Part shown: piece after piece, positions 1-12,713 of the stretch | Layout of the letters: each line of letters starts with the position of its first letter | Position numbering within the stretch: position 1 is the stretch's first letter | Notes under the pieces: model-generated | What the model was told of the DNA's origin: nothing | Seen by the model: only the letters and a program-made list of their open reading frames with translations | Databases searched by the model: none | Origin: JAEUHM01 sp964538625 | GTDB lineage: Bacteria > Verrucomicrobiota > Verrucomicrobiia > Verrucomicrobiales > Verrucomicrobiaceae | Reading direction: 5' to 3' | Length of the DNA stretch: 64,000 bases | Assembly: GCA_964538625.1 (NCBI GenBank) | Contig: CAZIGH010000017.1 | Coordinates: 1 to 64,000 of the forward strand | Program-made: the position numbers and the translations under genes

Positions 1-588
1 ATCCCGCTGCCAGAGCGCCCCATCGACCAAGACTTCCTCATGCCCGTGGAAGACGTGTTCGCCATCGAAGGTCGTGGCACCGTCTGCACCGGTCGTGTCG
101 AGCGCGGCATTATCAAGAAAATGTCCGAAGTCGAGATCGTCGGTATCCGCCCCACCGTGAAGACCACCGTGACGGACATCGAAATGTTCCGCAAGCTTCT
201 GGACGAAGGTCGTGCTGGTGACAACGTGGGTCTCCTCCTCCGCGGCACCAAGAAGAACGACGTTGAGCGCGGTCAGGTTATCGCCAAGCCCGGCTCGGTG
301 ACCCCTCACAAAAAGTTCACCGCAGAGGTTTACGTTCTCTCCAAGGACGAAGGCGGACGCCACACTCCGTTCTTCAACAACTATCGCCCGCAGTTCTACT
401 TCCGCACCACCGACGTGACGGGTTCCGTGACCCTTCCGGAAGGTGTGGAAATGGTGATGCCTGGAGACAACGTCTCCATCACCGTGGAACTCATCACCCC
501 CATCGCCATGGAGAAGACAATCCGCTTCGCCATTCGTGAGGGTGGCAAGACCGTGGGTGCGGGCCGCGTGGCCACCATCCTTGACTAA
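1..588 (+). CDS. tuf: Elongation factor Tu, C-terminal half (5' end outside window)
   Basis: The frame is open from base 1 and ends at TAA 586-588, giving the last 195 residues of EF-Tu, which carries aminoacyl-tRNA to the ribosome as a GTP complex. The part present is the end of the GTPase domain and beta-barrel domains 2 and 3: PVEDVFAIEGRGTVCTGRVE starts domain 2, and HTPFFNNYRPQFYFRTTDVT and GGKTVGAGRV are domain 3 signatures. The G1-G4 motifs lie upstream of the window. Neighbours (tRNA-Trp, secE, nusG) are in the usual bacterial order. A strong terminator follows 38 nt after the stop, so tuf is probably not the promoter source for secE. Confidence 0.98.
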   Translation: MPLPERPIDQDFLMPVEDVFAIEGRGTVCTGRVERGIIKKMSEVEIVGIRPTVKTTVTDIEMFRKLLDEGRAGDNVGLLLRGTKKNDVERGQVIAKPGSVTPHKKFTAEVYVLSKDEGGRHTPFFNNYRPQFYFRTTDVTGSVTLPEGVEMVMPGDNVSITVELITPIAMEKTIRFAIREGGKTVGAGRVATILD

Positions 589-625
589 GTTGAGTCCTCC
601 CTTCTGCTGACGTTTGGGAATCTCC

Positions 626-660
626 GCCGCAGGGCTTAACCGAGCCCTGCGGCCTTTCCT
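626..660 (+). terminator. Intrinsic terminator after tuf
   Basis: An 11-bp perfect stem (626-636 with 643-653) encloses the hexaloop TAACCG and is followed by CTTTCCTTCCC. The stem is GC-rich and the tail T-rich but broken by C. It separates tuf from the tRNA-Trp/secE unit. Confidence 0.85.
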
Positions 661-693
661 TCCCAAGGCGTCGTGCATGAAGCCACTTTACAG

Positions 694-708
694 GCGTCAA
701 ATTGACGC
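694..708. promoter_or_regulatory. 15-bp palindrome upstream of tRNA-Trp
   Basis: GCGTCAA-A-TTGACGC is a perfect inverted repeat 30 nt before the tRNA. Its right arm contains TTGACG, a good -35 hexamer, but I see no convincing -10 at 16-18 bp. It could be an operator over a promoter for the tRNA-Trp/secE transcript or chance symmetry. Confidence 0.35.
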
Positions 709-738
709 TAAACGTCCAAGTTCCTTCAGGTGTATCAC

Positions 739-814
739 AGGTCAGTAGCTCAATTGGTAGAGTAGCGGTCTCCAAAACCGTCGGTTGGGGGTTCGAGTCC
801 CTCCTGGCCTGCCA
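739..814 (+). tRNA. trpT: tRNA-Trp (anticodon CCA)
   Basis: The sequence folds as a full cloverleaf: acceptor stem AGGTCAG (739-745) pairs with CTGGCCT (804-810) with one G-T pair, the anticodon loop CTCCAAA (770-776) carries CCA at 772-774, and the T arm contains GGTTCGAGTCC. Discriminator G811 and an encoded CCA (812-814) complete it. A tRNA-Trp between tuf and secE is common in bacteria. Confidence 0.96.
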
Positions 815-862
815 CCCAGACACCTCAAGCCTGCATTCCCTCAAATCGTCCGCCGTCCCCAC

Positions 863-1084
863 ATGAGTCGCATCAAAAACTACATCGGTGAAGTCTTCCT
901 GGAGCTGAAAAAGGCCACTTGGCCTTGGGATCCCAAAGAAAAAGGGTTCGCCAAATACAAGGAACTCAACGACTCGACCATGATGGTGTTCGTGGCCATG
1001 CTCCTTCTCGGCGCTTTCGTCTCCTTCTTCGATACCGCGCTTCGCTATTCCTTCCAAGCCCTCAACGACTGGGCAAGCCGCTGA
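863..1084 (+). CDS. secE: Preprotein translocase subunit SecE
   Basis: This 73-residue protein is the single-span, short form of SecE, which clamps SecY in the inner membrane translocon. It has the amphipathic segment with the family signature ELKKATWP (residues about 12-19) and one membrane span (FVAMLLLGAFVSFFDTAL) near the C terminus. A longer open frame begins at 785, but it runs through the tRNA, so the ATG at 863 is chosen. No Shine-Dalgarno precedes it (CCGCCGTCCCCAC). nusG follows 43 nt downstream, the canonical partner. Confidence 0.96.
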   Translation: MSRIKNYIGEVFLELKKATWPWDPKEKGFAKYKELNDSTMMVFVAMLLLGAFVSFFDTALRYSFQALNDWASR

Positions 1085-1127
1085 CCCGGCTCACTTTTCG
1101 ATCCCTCCGCACTCTTTTTACATACCC

Positions 1128-1697
1128 ATGGGCGCCATCCCTGCACCTAGAGATCAGTGGTTTGTCATTCACGTCCGCTCCGGAATGGAGAACCGGGTGC
1201 GTGACAGCATGATCCGTCGCATCGCCACCGAGGAGATGGGCGACTACGTCTATGAGGTGCTGCTTCCCACCGAGCGCGTATCTGAAGTCAAGAAGGGCAA
1301 AAAGACCGAGACGAATCGCAAGTTTTTCCCGGGCTACATCATAGCCAACATGCATCTGCTCGACGAAAACAACCGTGTCATCGACAAGACATGGTATTTC
1401 GTCAAAGACACGGATGGTGTGCTCAACTTTGCCGGTGCAAAGGATCACCCCATCGCCATGCGCCCCAAGGAAGTGGAGAGTCTTCTCTCCCAGGTGCGTG
1501 AGCGCGAGGAGGGTTCCGTACCCAAAATCGCCTTCTCTCCCGGAGACCAAGTCCGCGTGGCGGACGGTCCGTTCGAAAGCCAGACCGGCACCGTGGAGGA
1601 AATCGACCCCGAACGCGGCGTGTTGCGTGTTTCGGTCAACATCTTCGGTCGGTCCACCCCGGTGGACCTCGAATACTGGCAGGTGGAGAAGGCATAG
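1128..1697 (+). CDS. nusG: Transcription termination/antitermination protein NusG
   Basis: This 189-residue protein binds the RNA polymerase clamp and links it to ribosome, Rho or other factors. The N-terminal NGN domain begins QWFVIHVRSGMENRVRDSM and contains FFPGYIIANM (around residues 66-75). The C-terminal KOW domain is seen in FSPGDQVRVADGPFESQTG. The length is normal, with no inserted domain. The start lies in a pyrimidine-rich context (ACTCTTTTTACATACCC) with no ribosome binding site. Next gene is rplK, 81 nt on. Confidence 0.97.
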   Translation: MGAIPAPRDQWFVIHVRSGMENRVRDSMIRRIATEEMGDYVYEVLLPTERVSEVKKGKKTETNRKFFPGYIIANMHLLDENNRVIDKTWYFVKDTDGVLNFAGAKDHPIAMRPKEVESLLSQVREREEGSVPKIAFSPGDQVRVADGPFESQTGTVEEIDPERGVLRVSVNIFGRSTPVDLEYWQVEKA

Positions 1698-1778
1698 TGC
1701 CGCAGCCTGGGGTAGGTCGCCGCTTCTACGATCTTCCCCGAACTCCTCAAAACCAATCAACGCTAGGGAAACAAACAC

Positions 1779-2204
1779 ATGGCCAAAGAAGTCGTCAAAG
1801 TCATCAAGCTCCAAATCAAGGCAGGCGCCGCCAACCCGTCGCCGCCCATCGGTCCCGCGCTCGGTCAAGCCGGCGTCAACATCATGGGCTTCTGCAAGGA
1901 GTTCAACGCCGCCACGCAGAAGATGGGTGGAGACATCCTGCCCACCATCATCTCGGTGTACAAGGACAAGAGCTTCACCTTCATCACCAAGCAGCCGCCA
2001 GCCTCCGTGTTGCTCAAGAAAGCGGCCAACCTCGCCTCCGGTTCTGGCGAACCCAACCGCAAGAAAGTGGCCAAGCTCACCAAGAAGCAGCTCCTCGACG
2101 TCGTGAAGCTCAAGATCGCTGACCTCAATACGGACGACCCTGAGCGTGCCGCCAAAATCATGGCTGGAACCGCTCGGCAGATGGGCATCGACATCATCGA
2201 CTAA
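1779..2204 (+). CDS. rplK: 50S ribosomal protein L11
   Basis: The 141-residue length is typical for L11. The N-terminal domain contains IKLQIKAGAANPSPPIGPAL with the proline-rich GTPase-centre switch. The C-terminal RNA-binding domain includes KKAANLASGSGEPN and ends KIMAGTARQMGIDI. L11 binds 23S rRNA helices 43/44 at the GTPase-associated centre. rplA follows after 75 nt, as in most bacteria, where L1 often represses this pair. I could not pick out a convincing L1-binding mimic in the 81-nt leader. Confidence 0.98.
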   Translation: MAKEVVKVIKLQIKAGAANPSPPIGPALGQAGVNIMGFCKEFNAATQKMGGDILPTIISVYKDKSFTFITKQPPASVLLKKAANLASGSGEPNRKKVAKLTKKQLLDVVKLKIADLNTDDPERAAKIMAGTARQMGIDIID

Positions 2205-2279
2205 GCATCCTTACCATTCCCAACCCAAACAACCAACCGCAGGAGAACCACCACAACGTTCGCTCGCACTGCAACTCTT

Positions 2280-2978
2280 ATGAAAAAAAGAAGCAAACGC
2301 TACGAAAAAGCCGCCGCCATGGTGACGGCAGGTAAAACCTACTCCCTGGAAGAAGCCGCCGAGCTGGTCCGCAAATTTCCTGGCACCAAGTTCAACCAGA
2401 CGGTGAGCCTCTCCTTCCGTCTCGGCGTGGATCCAAAGAAATCAGACCAAATGGTCCGCGGCACCTGTCCGCTGCCACACGGCTCCGGCAAGTCAGTGCG
2501 AGTTCTTGTCTTTGCGCAGGGCAATGCAGCTGATGCCGCTCGTGCCGCCGGTGCCGAGTTCGTAGGCTACGAAGACATGATCGCCAAGATCAAGGAAGGC
2601 TTCCTTGGTTTCGACGTCGCTATCGCCACGCCAGACGCGATGACCGAAGTCCGCAAACTTGGTAAACAACTCGGTCCCCGCGGTCTCATGCCCAACCCTC
2701 GTACCGGCACCGTCACGGATGACTGCGCTGCTGCTGTCAAGGCTGTCAAAGCCGGCCGTGCCGACTTCAAGCTTGATAAGAATGGCAACGTAGCCGCAGG
2801 AATCGGCAAGGCATCCTTCGAAGTTGGGGCGCTTGTAGAGAACGGTGCAGCGCTCATCGATGCGGTGAATCGTGCTCGTCCCGCCACTGCCAAGGGGCGC
2901 TTCATCCAGACCGTCACCCTCGCTTCTACCATGTCGCCCGGCCTCCGCATCGACGTGTCCAAGTACGTGAAACTCTAA
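2280..2978 (+). CDS. rplA: 50S ribosomal protein L1
   Basis: This 232-residue protein forms the L1 stalk base on 23S rRNA and in many bacteria autoregulates the L11-L1 mRNA. Recognisable segments are KFNQTVSLSFRLGVDPKKSD near the N terminus and the L1 signature LGPRGLMPNPRTGTVT in the middle, followed by KAGRADFKLDKNG. It ends with the usual STMSPGLRIDVSKY. A GGAG lies about 38 nt before the ATG, too far to be a ribosome binding site. rplJ begins 19 nt after the stop. Confidence 0.98.
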   Translation: MKKRSKRYEKAAAMVTAGKTYSLEEAAELVRKFPGTKFNQTVSLSFRLGVDPKKSDQMVRGTCPLPHGSGKSVRVLVFAQGNAADAARAAGAEFVGYEDMIAKIKEGFLGFDVAIATPDAMTEVRKLGKQLGPRGLMPNPRTGTVTDDCAAAVKAVKAGRADFKLDKNGNVAAGIGKASFEVGALVENGAALIDAVNRARPATAKGRFIQTVTLASTMSPGLRIDVSKYVKL

Positions 2979-2997
2979 TCCCCACCGCACCACACTC

Positions 2998-3513
2998 ATG
3001 AAAGCTGAAAAAACAGAACTGATCAACGCCCTGGTGCAGAAGGTGAACGAGTCTCCGTTCCTCTTCATTGTGGACTATACCGGACTCACGGTGCCCCGCT
3101 GGGAAGAGCTCCGCAAGCGCCTCCGCAGTGCTGGAGCGGAGATCCACGTCTTCAAGAACACCTTCGTGAAAAAGGCCGCCGACAAGGCAGGCTACCCTGA
3201 GGATCTCGCCTCGGTCCTCACTGGTCAATCCGCAGTAGTGACGGGTGAGAAGGACGTCTGCGCCGCCGCCAAGGTCATGAAGACCTTCGCCAAGGAGTTT
3301 GAAAAGCCCAAGCTCAAAGGTGGCGTGCTCGACGGCGCGTTTCTCACTGCGGAAGGCATCAACTCTCTTGCCGAGCTTCCTTCCAAAGAAGTTCTTCAGG
3401 CCACCCTCCTCGGCGTGCTCAACGCACCTGCTTCCAAGCTGGTCCGCCTCCTCAACGAACCTGCTGCTTCGCTTGCACGGGTGCTCAAGGCGAAGGGCGA
3501 CAAGGGCGAGTAG
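2998..3513 (+). CDS. rplJ: 50S ribosomal protein L10
   Basis: L10 (171 residues) anchors L12 dimers to the L11-bound rRNA. The N-terminal rRNA-binding domain has the family pattern LFIVDYTGLTV and HVFKNTFVKKAA. The C-terminal helix that binds L12 dimers is alanine/leucine-rich (ASKLVRLLNEPAASLARVLKA) near residues 141-162. Only 19 nt separate it from rplA, so the L10 leader known upstream of rplJ in enterobacteria has no room here. Structured RNA lies downstream of rplJ instead. Confidence 0.97.
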   Translation: MKAEKTELINALVQKVNESPFLFIVDYTGLTVPRWEELRKRLRSAGAEIHVFKNTFVKKAADKAGYPEDLASVLTGQSAVVTGEKDVCAAAKVMKTFAKEFEKPKLKGGVLDGAFLTAEGINSLAELPSKEVLQATLLGVLNAPASKLVRLLNEPAASLARVLKAKGDKGE

Positions 3514-3678
3514 CATTCCGCCCAAAAAACAGAAACAACAGCAACCCATTTCCACACTTTGATTAGATGACGGCGCAAGCCGTCTGAACCCACAACATCC
3601 AATGGTTCCTTGCCGGGGTGGCAGCTGCCACCCTCAAACCCACCGGGGCTCCGGTGATCGGCGATACCGACAAACAAC
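3514..3678 (+). promoter_or_regulatory. Structured rplJ-rplL spacer with four hairpins
   Basis: The 165-nt spacer contains four successive perfect or near-perfect stems: GACGGC-GCAA-GCCGTC (3569-3584, a GNRA-type tetraloop), the 18-nt palindrome GGGTGGCAGCTGCCACCC (3616-3633), CACCGG-GGCT-CCGGTG (3641-3656) and TCGG-CGATA-CCGA (3658-3670), which ends eight nt before the rplL ATG. No T-run follows any of them, so they look like an mRNA leader or processing region rather than terminators. A function in L12 dosage control is inference. Confidence 0.6.
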
Positions 3679-4065
<387 letters not shown>

Positions 4066-4081
4066 ACCTCATGCTTTCACC

Positions 4082-4114
4082 CCTGTTCCGTCGCCCTTGC
4101 GGCGGCGGAACAGG
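4082..4114 (+). terminator. Attenuator-like hairpin between rplL and rpoB
   Basis: CCTGTTCCG (4082-4090) pairs perfectly with CGGAACAGG (4106-4114), continued inward by a T-G pair and CGCC/GGCG, with loop CTTGC-like. It is followed by TTCCCTCC, a weak U-tract, so partial termination is more likely than full termination. This is the position of the rplL-rpoB attenuator known in enterobacteria. Confidence 0.6.
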
Positions 4115-4163
4115 TTCCCTCCACTCTTAAGCACCCTTGTCTCCAGCGCAGAAGATCGAAGAA

Positions 4164-4204
4164 ATGACAGAAAAGGAGACGCTCCGTCGATCCCCCTCTG
4201 TCAT
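4164..4204 (+). promoter_or_regulatory. Long imperfect stem upstream of rpoB
   Basis: ATGACAGA (4164-4171) pairs with TCTGTCAT (4197-4204). Inside, GGAGACG pairs with CGTCGATCC apart from a two-base bulge, around a three-base loop. The resulting 41-nt double-stranded element lies where E. coli has an RNase III site between rplL and rpoB. Equivalence is inferred from position only. Confidence 0.4.
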
Positions 4205-4376
4205 CCCTTCGCCCTTCACTTTGGAAACCGCCGCTCGTCTCACTCCAGTCACCACCCCTTTCGCCTTTCGCACGATTCACCACTGAGTCGTGAGGGAGGC
4301 TTTCGCTGTTTGCGGCATCGCAGACGGCAGCCGTCACCACCCCCTCGCCCAACCCGAAGCCCCCACCACCCTGTAT

Positions 4377-7300
4377 ATGTCTCAGCGCACCAACTTCGGC
4401 AAGATCCACGAACCCATCGAACCACCGAATCTCATTGAGGTTCAGCTCCGTTCTTATGAGGAGTTCTTGCAGACCAATGTCCCCTTCGCCAAACGCAAGG
4501 ACGTGGGCCTGCAAGCCGTGTTCCGTGAGGTCTTCCCCATCGACAGCTACGACGGCAAGATGTCGCTGAACTTCGTGCAGTATGAGATCGGTGAGCCCAA
4601 GCTCTCCCCCCTTGAAGCCATTCGCGATGCTGAGTCATACAGCGCGCCGCTCTACGTTACCTTTGAGCTCAGGGAAGAAAAGTCCTCCAAGCAGGAGCGC
4701 GTTTATATGGGTGAGATCCCGCTCATGACGAACCGCGGCACCTTCGTCATCAACGGAGCCGAGCGCGTCGTCGTGAGTCAGCTGCACCGCTCCCCTGGCA
4801 TCTGCTTTGAGACTTCCATGCACTTGAATGGTCGCTGGCTCTACGGCTTCCGCATCATCCCTGATCGCGGCACTTGGCTCGAAGTGCAGTTTGACACCAA
4901 TGATCTGCTCTACGTTTATCTCGACCGTCGCCGCCGCCGCCGCAAGTTCTTGGCCACCACGCTGCTGCGCGTCATTGGCTTCCCCAACGATGAGGACATC
5001 CTCAAGCTCTTCTATCCGCTTGAAGAGCTGAAACTGAAGGAAAACATGACCGAGGAGCAACTTGCCAACAAGGTGCTCTACCAGGACATCATGGATGGCG
5101 AGTTGGTCGTTGCACGCGCCTACGAACCTATCACCGTGGGCACCGTACGGCAGATTATTGCCAGTGGCTACAAAGCCGTGCGCGTGGTCAATGCCAGCGC
5201 CGATGACCTGCTCATCACCTCCCTGCGCAAGGATACCGCTCGTGATGAGGACGAGGCGCTCAAGGAAATCTACCGCCGTCTTCGCCCTGGAGATCCTCCC
5301 ACCATCCCGAACGCGAAAGCGCTTGTGAAGCGCCTGTTCTTTGATCCCAAGCGCTATGACCTCACTCGTGTAGGCCGTTACAAGATCAACCAGAAGCTCA
5401 ACAACAAGGTGGATTCGGACTGCCGCATCCTCACCGCCGAGGACGTGGTTACTGCCATGCGCTACCTCTTCAAGCTGCGTGCAGGTGAAGGCCTTCTGGA
5501 CGACATCGACCACCTTGGCTCCCGCCGCGTCCGCGCCGTGGGCGAGCTCCTGGCCAACCAGTGCCGAGTGGGTCTCTCCCGCACCGAGCGCCTGGTCAAG
5601 GAACGCATGACCCTGTTTGACGTGAACATGGACACCATGACGCCCCAGAAGCTCATCAATCCCAAGGCCCTCAGCGCCGTGGTGCGTGACTTCTTTGGTC
5701 GCAGCCAGCTCTCCCAGTTCATGGACCAGACCAACCCCCTGGCCGAACTGACTCACAAGCGTCGTCTCTCCGCCCTTGGTCCCGGCGGCCTCAACCGTGA
5801 TCGCGCCGGCTTTGAAGTGCGTGACGTTCACATTTCCCATTACGGACGCATCTGCCCCATCGAGACCCCGGAAGGTCCCAACATCGGTCTCATCAACTCG
5901 ATGAGTTGCTACTCCCGTATCAACGAGTTCGGCTTTATCGAAACCCCATACCGCAAAGTCTCGGACGGTGTGGTCTCGGACAAGATTGAGTACCTCACCG
6001 CCGACCAGGAAGAGAACCACTACATCGCCCAGGCAAACAACCCGCTCGAAGAGGGCGGTGCCTTCGCCAGCAAGCGCGTCACCGCGCGTTTCCGTGGAGA
6101 GTTCGTGGAAGTGGAGCCGACCAAGCCCACTTACATGGACGTCTCGCCGAAACAGCTCGTCTCGGTCGCAGCTTCCCTCATTCCCTTCCTTGAGCACGAT
6201 GACGCCAACCGCGCATTGATGGGCTCCAACATGCAGCGCCAAGGCGTGCCGCTCCTCCACAACGAGGCTCCTTACGTCGGCACCGGCATGGAAGCCAAAG
6301 CGGCACGAGACTCCAAGTCCGTCATCGTAGCAGATGCGAACGGCATCGTGGCCGCCGCCACCGGTTACGTCATCATCACCACCAAGGACGGCAAACTGCC
6401 CATCAGCGACCAGAAGTTTATCGAAGACTGGACCAAGGTTCAAACCGACCCGGAGAAAGACATTTTTGTCTATCCCCTCCGCAAGTTCGGACGGTCCAAC
6501 GCCGGAACCTGCATCAACCAAGTCCCCCTCGTCAAGCGCGGCCAGAAGATCAAAAAAGGAGAGGTCCTCGCAGATGGTCCTTGCACCGACCAGGGTGAGC
6601 TTGCGCTCGGCCAGAACATGCTCGTGGCCTTCATGCCATGGAACGGCTACAACTTCGAGGATGCCATCGTCATCAGCCGTCGTGTGGTCAAAGAGGACAT
6701 CTACACCTCCATCCACATCGAGGACTTTGAAGTTCAGGCACGCGACACCAAGCTCGGGCCTGAAGAAATCACCCGCGACATCCCGAACGTCGGAGACGAA
6801 GCCCTCCGCAACCTGGACCAAGACGGCGTCATCCGCATCGGTGCCGAAGTGAAGCCCGGCGACATCCTCGTTGGTAAAATCACGCCCAAAAGCGAGACCG
6901 AACTCGCACCCGAGGAGCGCCTTCTGCGCGCCATCTTCGGTGAGAAGGCCGCAGACGTGAAAGACACTTCCCTCCGCGTGCCATCAGGCTGCACCGGCAT
7001 CGTCATGGACGTTCGCGTGGCCCAGCGTCTCGGCGGTGCCGCCGCCGGTGACCCTGGCAAGGAAAAGCTCTCCCAAGGCGAATACAAAAAGCAGGTCAAA
7101 GAGATCGAAGAAAACTACCGTGCGAAGAAAGAGGAACTCACCGAGCAGCTCACCGAGCGGCTCTCTGACATCCTCCTCAACGAGAAGATCCCTCTTGACG
7201 TGGTTAACGGCCAGACCGGTGAAATCATCATCGGCGCCAACAAAAAGATCACCAAGACCCTTCTCCGCAAGCTCGCCGAGAGCTACGACACCATCGAGAT

Positions 7301-8231
7301 CGACCCCAGCCCCGTACGCAGCAAGATCATGGACATGATCGCTGCGTTTGAGCAAAAGTTCAGCGATGCCGACATGGAGCGCGAACGCTCCCTGGACCGC
7401 ATCGAAGCCGGCAACGAGTCCGAGAGCGGAGTCGTCAAACAGGTTCGCGTCTTCATCGCCTCGAAGCGCAAGCTCTCCGTGGGTGACAAAATGGCCGGAC
7501 GCCACGGCAACAAAGGCGTCGTCGCCACGATCGTTCCGGAAGAAGACATGCCCTTCCTGGAGAACGGAACACCGGTGGACATCGTGCTCAACCCCCTCGG
7601 CGTGCCTTCGCGCATGAACGTCGGGCAGGTGCTCGAAACCCACCTCGGCCTCGCTGCCAAAGCGCTGGGCCTCAAGATCGCCACACCCATCTTCGACGGG
7701 ATCCCCGAGTCCAAGATCATGGATTACATCAAGGACGCCAAAAAAGTCCCCGGCTACGAGTGGATGGGCCTCAATGGCAAGTCCAAGCTCTACGACGGAC
7801 GCACCGGCGACGCCTACACCCAGGAAGTCGTGGTCGGCTACATTTACATGCTCAAGCTCGGGCACCTTGTCGCAGACAAGATCCACGCCCGCGCCGTGGG
7901 TCCCTACTCCCTCGTCACGCAGCAGCCCCTGGGCGGCAAGGCCCAGTATGGTGGACAGCGCTTCGGGGAGATGGAGGTCTGGGCGCTCGAGGCATACGGC
8001 GCCGCCTACACCTTGCAGGAACTGCTCACCGTCAAGTCGGACGACGTCCAGGGCAGAACCCGCATTTACGAAGCCATCGTCAAGGGGGACAACTCCCTTG
8101 AGGCCGGCACACCAGAATCCTTCAACGTTCTCATCAAGGAAATGCAATCTCTTGGTCTCGATGTCCGCGTCCAGCGCAAGACGGACGCACACGATGACTC
8201 CAGCGACGGCACCACCTTTTCCGCAGCCTAA
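4377..8231 (+). CDS. rpoB: DNA-directed RNA polymerase subunit beta
   Basis: The 1284-residue beta subunit forms one pincer of RNA polymerase. The start at ATG 4377 gives MSQRTNFGKIHEPIEPPNLI, like other RpoB N termini; upstream in-frame codons carry no homology. The rifampicin pocket is intact (SQLSQFMDQTNPLAELTHKR, then RLSALGPGG), with the residues usually mutated in resistance (Asp, His, Ser) all in the sensitive form. GDKMAGRHGNKGV near residue 1040 and the C-terminal GGKAQYGGQRFGEMEVWALE are also typical. rpoC follows after 36 nt. No Shine-Dalgarno is present (CCACCACCCTGTAT). Confidence 0.98.
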   Translation: MSQRTNFGKIHEPIEPPNLIEVQLRSYEEFLQTNVPFAKRKDVGLQAVFREVFPIDSYDGKMSLNFVQYEIGEPKLSPLEAIRDAESYSAPLYVTFELREEKSSKQERVYMGEIPLMTNRGTFVINGAERVVVSQLHRSPGICFETSMHLNGRWLYGFRIIPDRGTWLEVQFDTNDLLYVYLDRRRRRRKFLATTLLRVIGFPNDEDILKLFYPLEELKLKENMTEEQLANKVLYQDIMDGELVVARAYEPITVGTVRQIIASGYKAVRVVNASADDLLITSLRKDTARDEDEALKEIYRRLRPGDPPTIPNAKALVKRLFFDPKRYDLTRVGRYKINQKLNNKVDSDCRILTAEDVVTAMRYLFKLRAGEGLLDDIDHLGSRRVRAVGELLANQCRVGLSRTERLVKERMTLFDVNMDTMTPQKLINPKALSAVVRDFFGRSQLSQFMDQTNPLAELTHKRRLSALGPGGLNRDRAGFEVRDVHISHYGRICPIETPEGPNIGLINSMSCYSRINEFGFIETPYRKVSDGVVSDKIEYLTADQEENHYIAQANNPLEEGGAFASKRVTARFRGEFVEVEPTKPTYMDVSPKQLVSVAASLIPFLEHDDANRALMGSNMQRQGVPLLHNEAPYVGTGMEAKAARDSKSVIVADANGIVAAATGYVIITTKDGKLPISDQKFIEDWTKVQTDPEKDIFVYPLRKFGRSNAGTCINQVPLVKRGQKIKKGEVLADGPCTDQGELALGQNMLVAFMPWNGYNFEDAIVISRRVVKEDIYTSIHIEDFEVQARDTKLGPEEITRDIPNVGDEALRNLDQDGVIRIGAEVKPGDILVGKITPKSETELAPEERLLRAIFGEKAADVKDTSLRVPSGCTGIVMDVRVAQRLGGAAAGDPGKEKLSQGEYKKQVKEIEENYRAKKEELTEQLTERLSDILLNEKIPLDVVNGQTGEIIIGANKKITKTLLRKLAESYDTIEIDPSPVRSKIMDMIAAFEQKFSDADMERERSLDRIEAGNESESGVVKQVRVFIASKRKLSVGDKMAGRHGNKGVVATIVPEEDMPFLENGTPVDIVLNPLGVPSRMNVGQVLETHLGLAAKALGLKIATPIFDGIPESKIMDYIKDAKKVPGYEWMGLNGKSKLYDGRTGDAYTQEVVVGYIYMLKLGHLVADKIHARAVGPYSLVTQQPLGGKAQYGGQRFGEMEVWALEAYGAAYTLQELLTVKSDDVQGRTRIYEAIVKGDNSLEAGTPESFNVLIKEMQSLGLDVRVQRKTDAHDDSSDGTTFSAA

Positions 8232-8267
8232 TCCAGACACCGCAAGAACCCCAGAACTCCAAAAGAC

Positions 8268-12404
<4,137 letters not shown>

Positions 12405-12435
12405 TCTCCTGCCCGACAACACGAACCCTCAACCC

Positions 12436-12470
12436 AACACCCTCCAGGTCCCAAGGCCGGAGGGTGTTTT
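12436..12470 (+). terminator. Intrinsic terminator after rpoC
   Basis: AACACCCTCC (12436-12445) pairs with GGAGGGTGTT (12459-12468) around a 13-nt loop, with the T-run TTTT at 12467-12470. This ends the ribosomal protein/RNA polymerase transcript. Confidence 0.9.
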
Positions 12471-12645
12471 GGTATTGGGGGCAGGCAGCCATGAACCCCT
12501 TCGGCCAGCGCAGCCCCCTTTGTTGGTAATGCGCCCAGAGCCTGCCCCGATGCCCAACCACTCGCCACAGACTCATTCCGAGCCACAGTGTGATCGCTCA
12601 GGTTTGAAAGGCTGAGAGTGCATTGGTGAATGCTCGATGCCTTTC
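12471..12645. other. Convergent spacer between rpoC and sigma factor
   Basis: This is the space between two facing terminators. I see no credible coding sequence, tRNA or repeat in it. Confidence 0.5.
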
Positions 12646-12677
12646 AAAACAAGCCCAACGCCGCTAATGTGGGCTTG
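12646..12677 (-). terminator. Intrinsic terminator of the sigma factor gene
   Basis: On the minus strand, CAAGCCCA (12677-12670) pairs with TGGGCTTG (12657-12650) around a 12-nt loop and is followed at once by TTTT (12649-12646). It lies 37 nt after the sigma factor stop. Confidence 0.8.
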
Positions 12678-12713
12678 CAGCAAGTCGCAGTGGCGTCTCA
12701 AGAATAAGTCAGA

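Larger units (their letters stand above)
4066..4376 (+). other. 311-nt rplL-rpoB spacer
   Basis: No coding sequence is evident. It contains a strong attenuator-like hairpin at 4082-4114 and a long imperfect stem at 4164-4204, listed separately. The rest (4205-4376) is pyrimidine-rich with weak symmetry only (GACGGC-A-GCCGTC at 4323-4335). The rpoB frame is open back to 4290, but that extension has no RpoB-like sequence. Confidence 0.6.

Noticed and set aside
702..736. sigma-70 promoter TTGACG with TGTATC before tRNA-Trp
   Set aside because: The spacing is 23 bp and would place the start point inside the tRNA.
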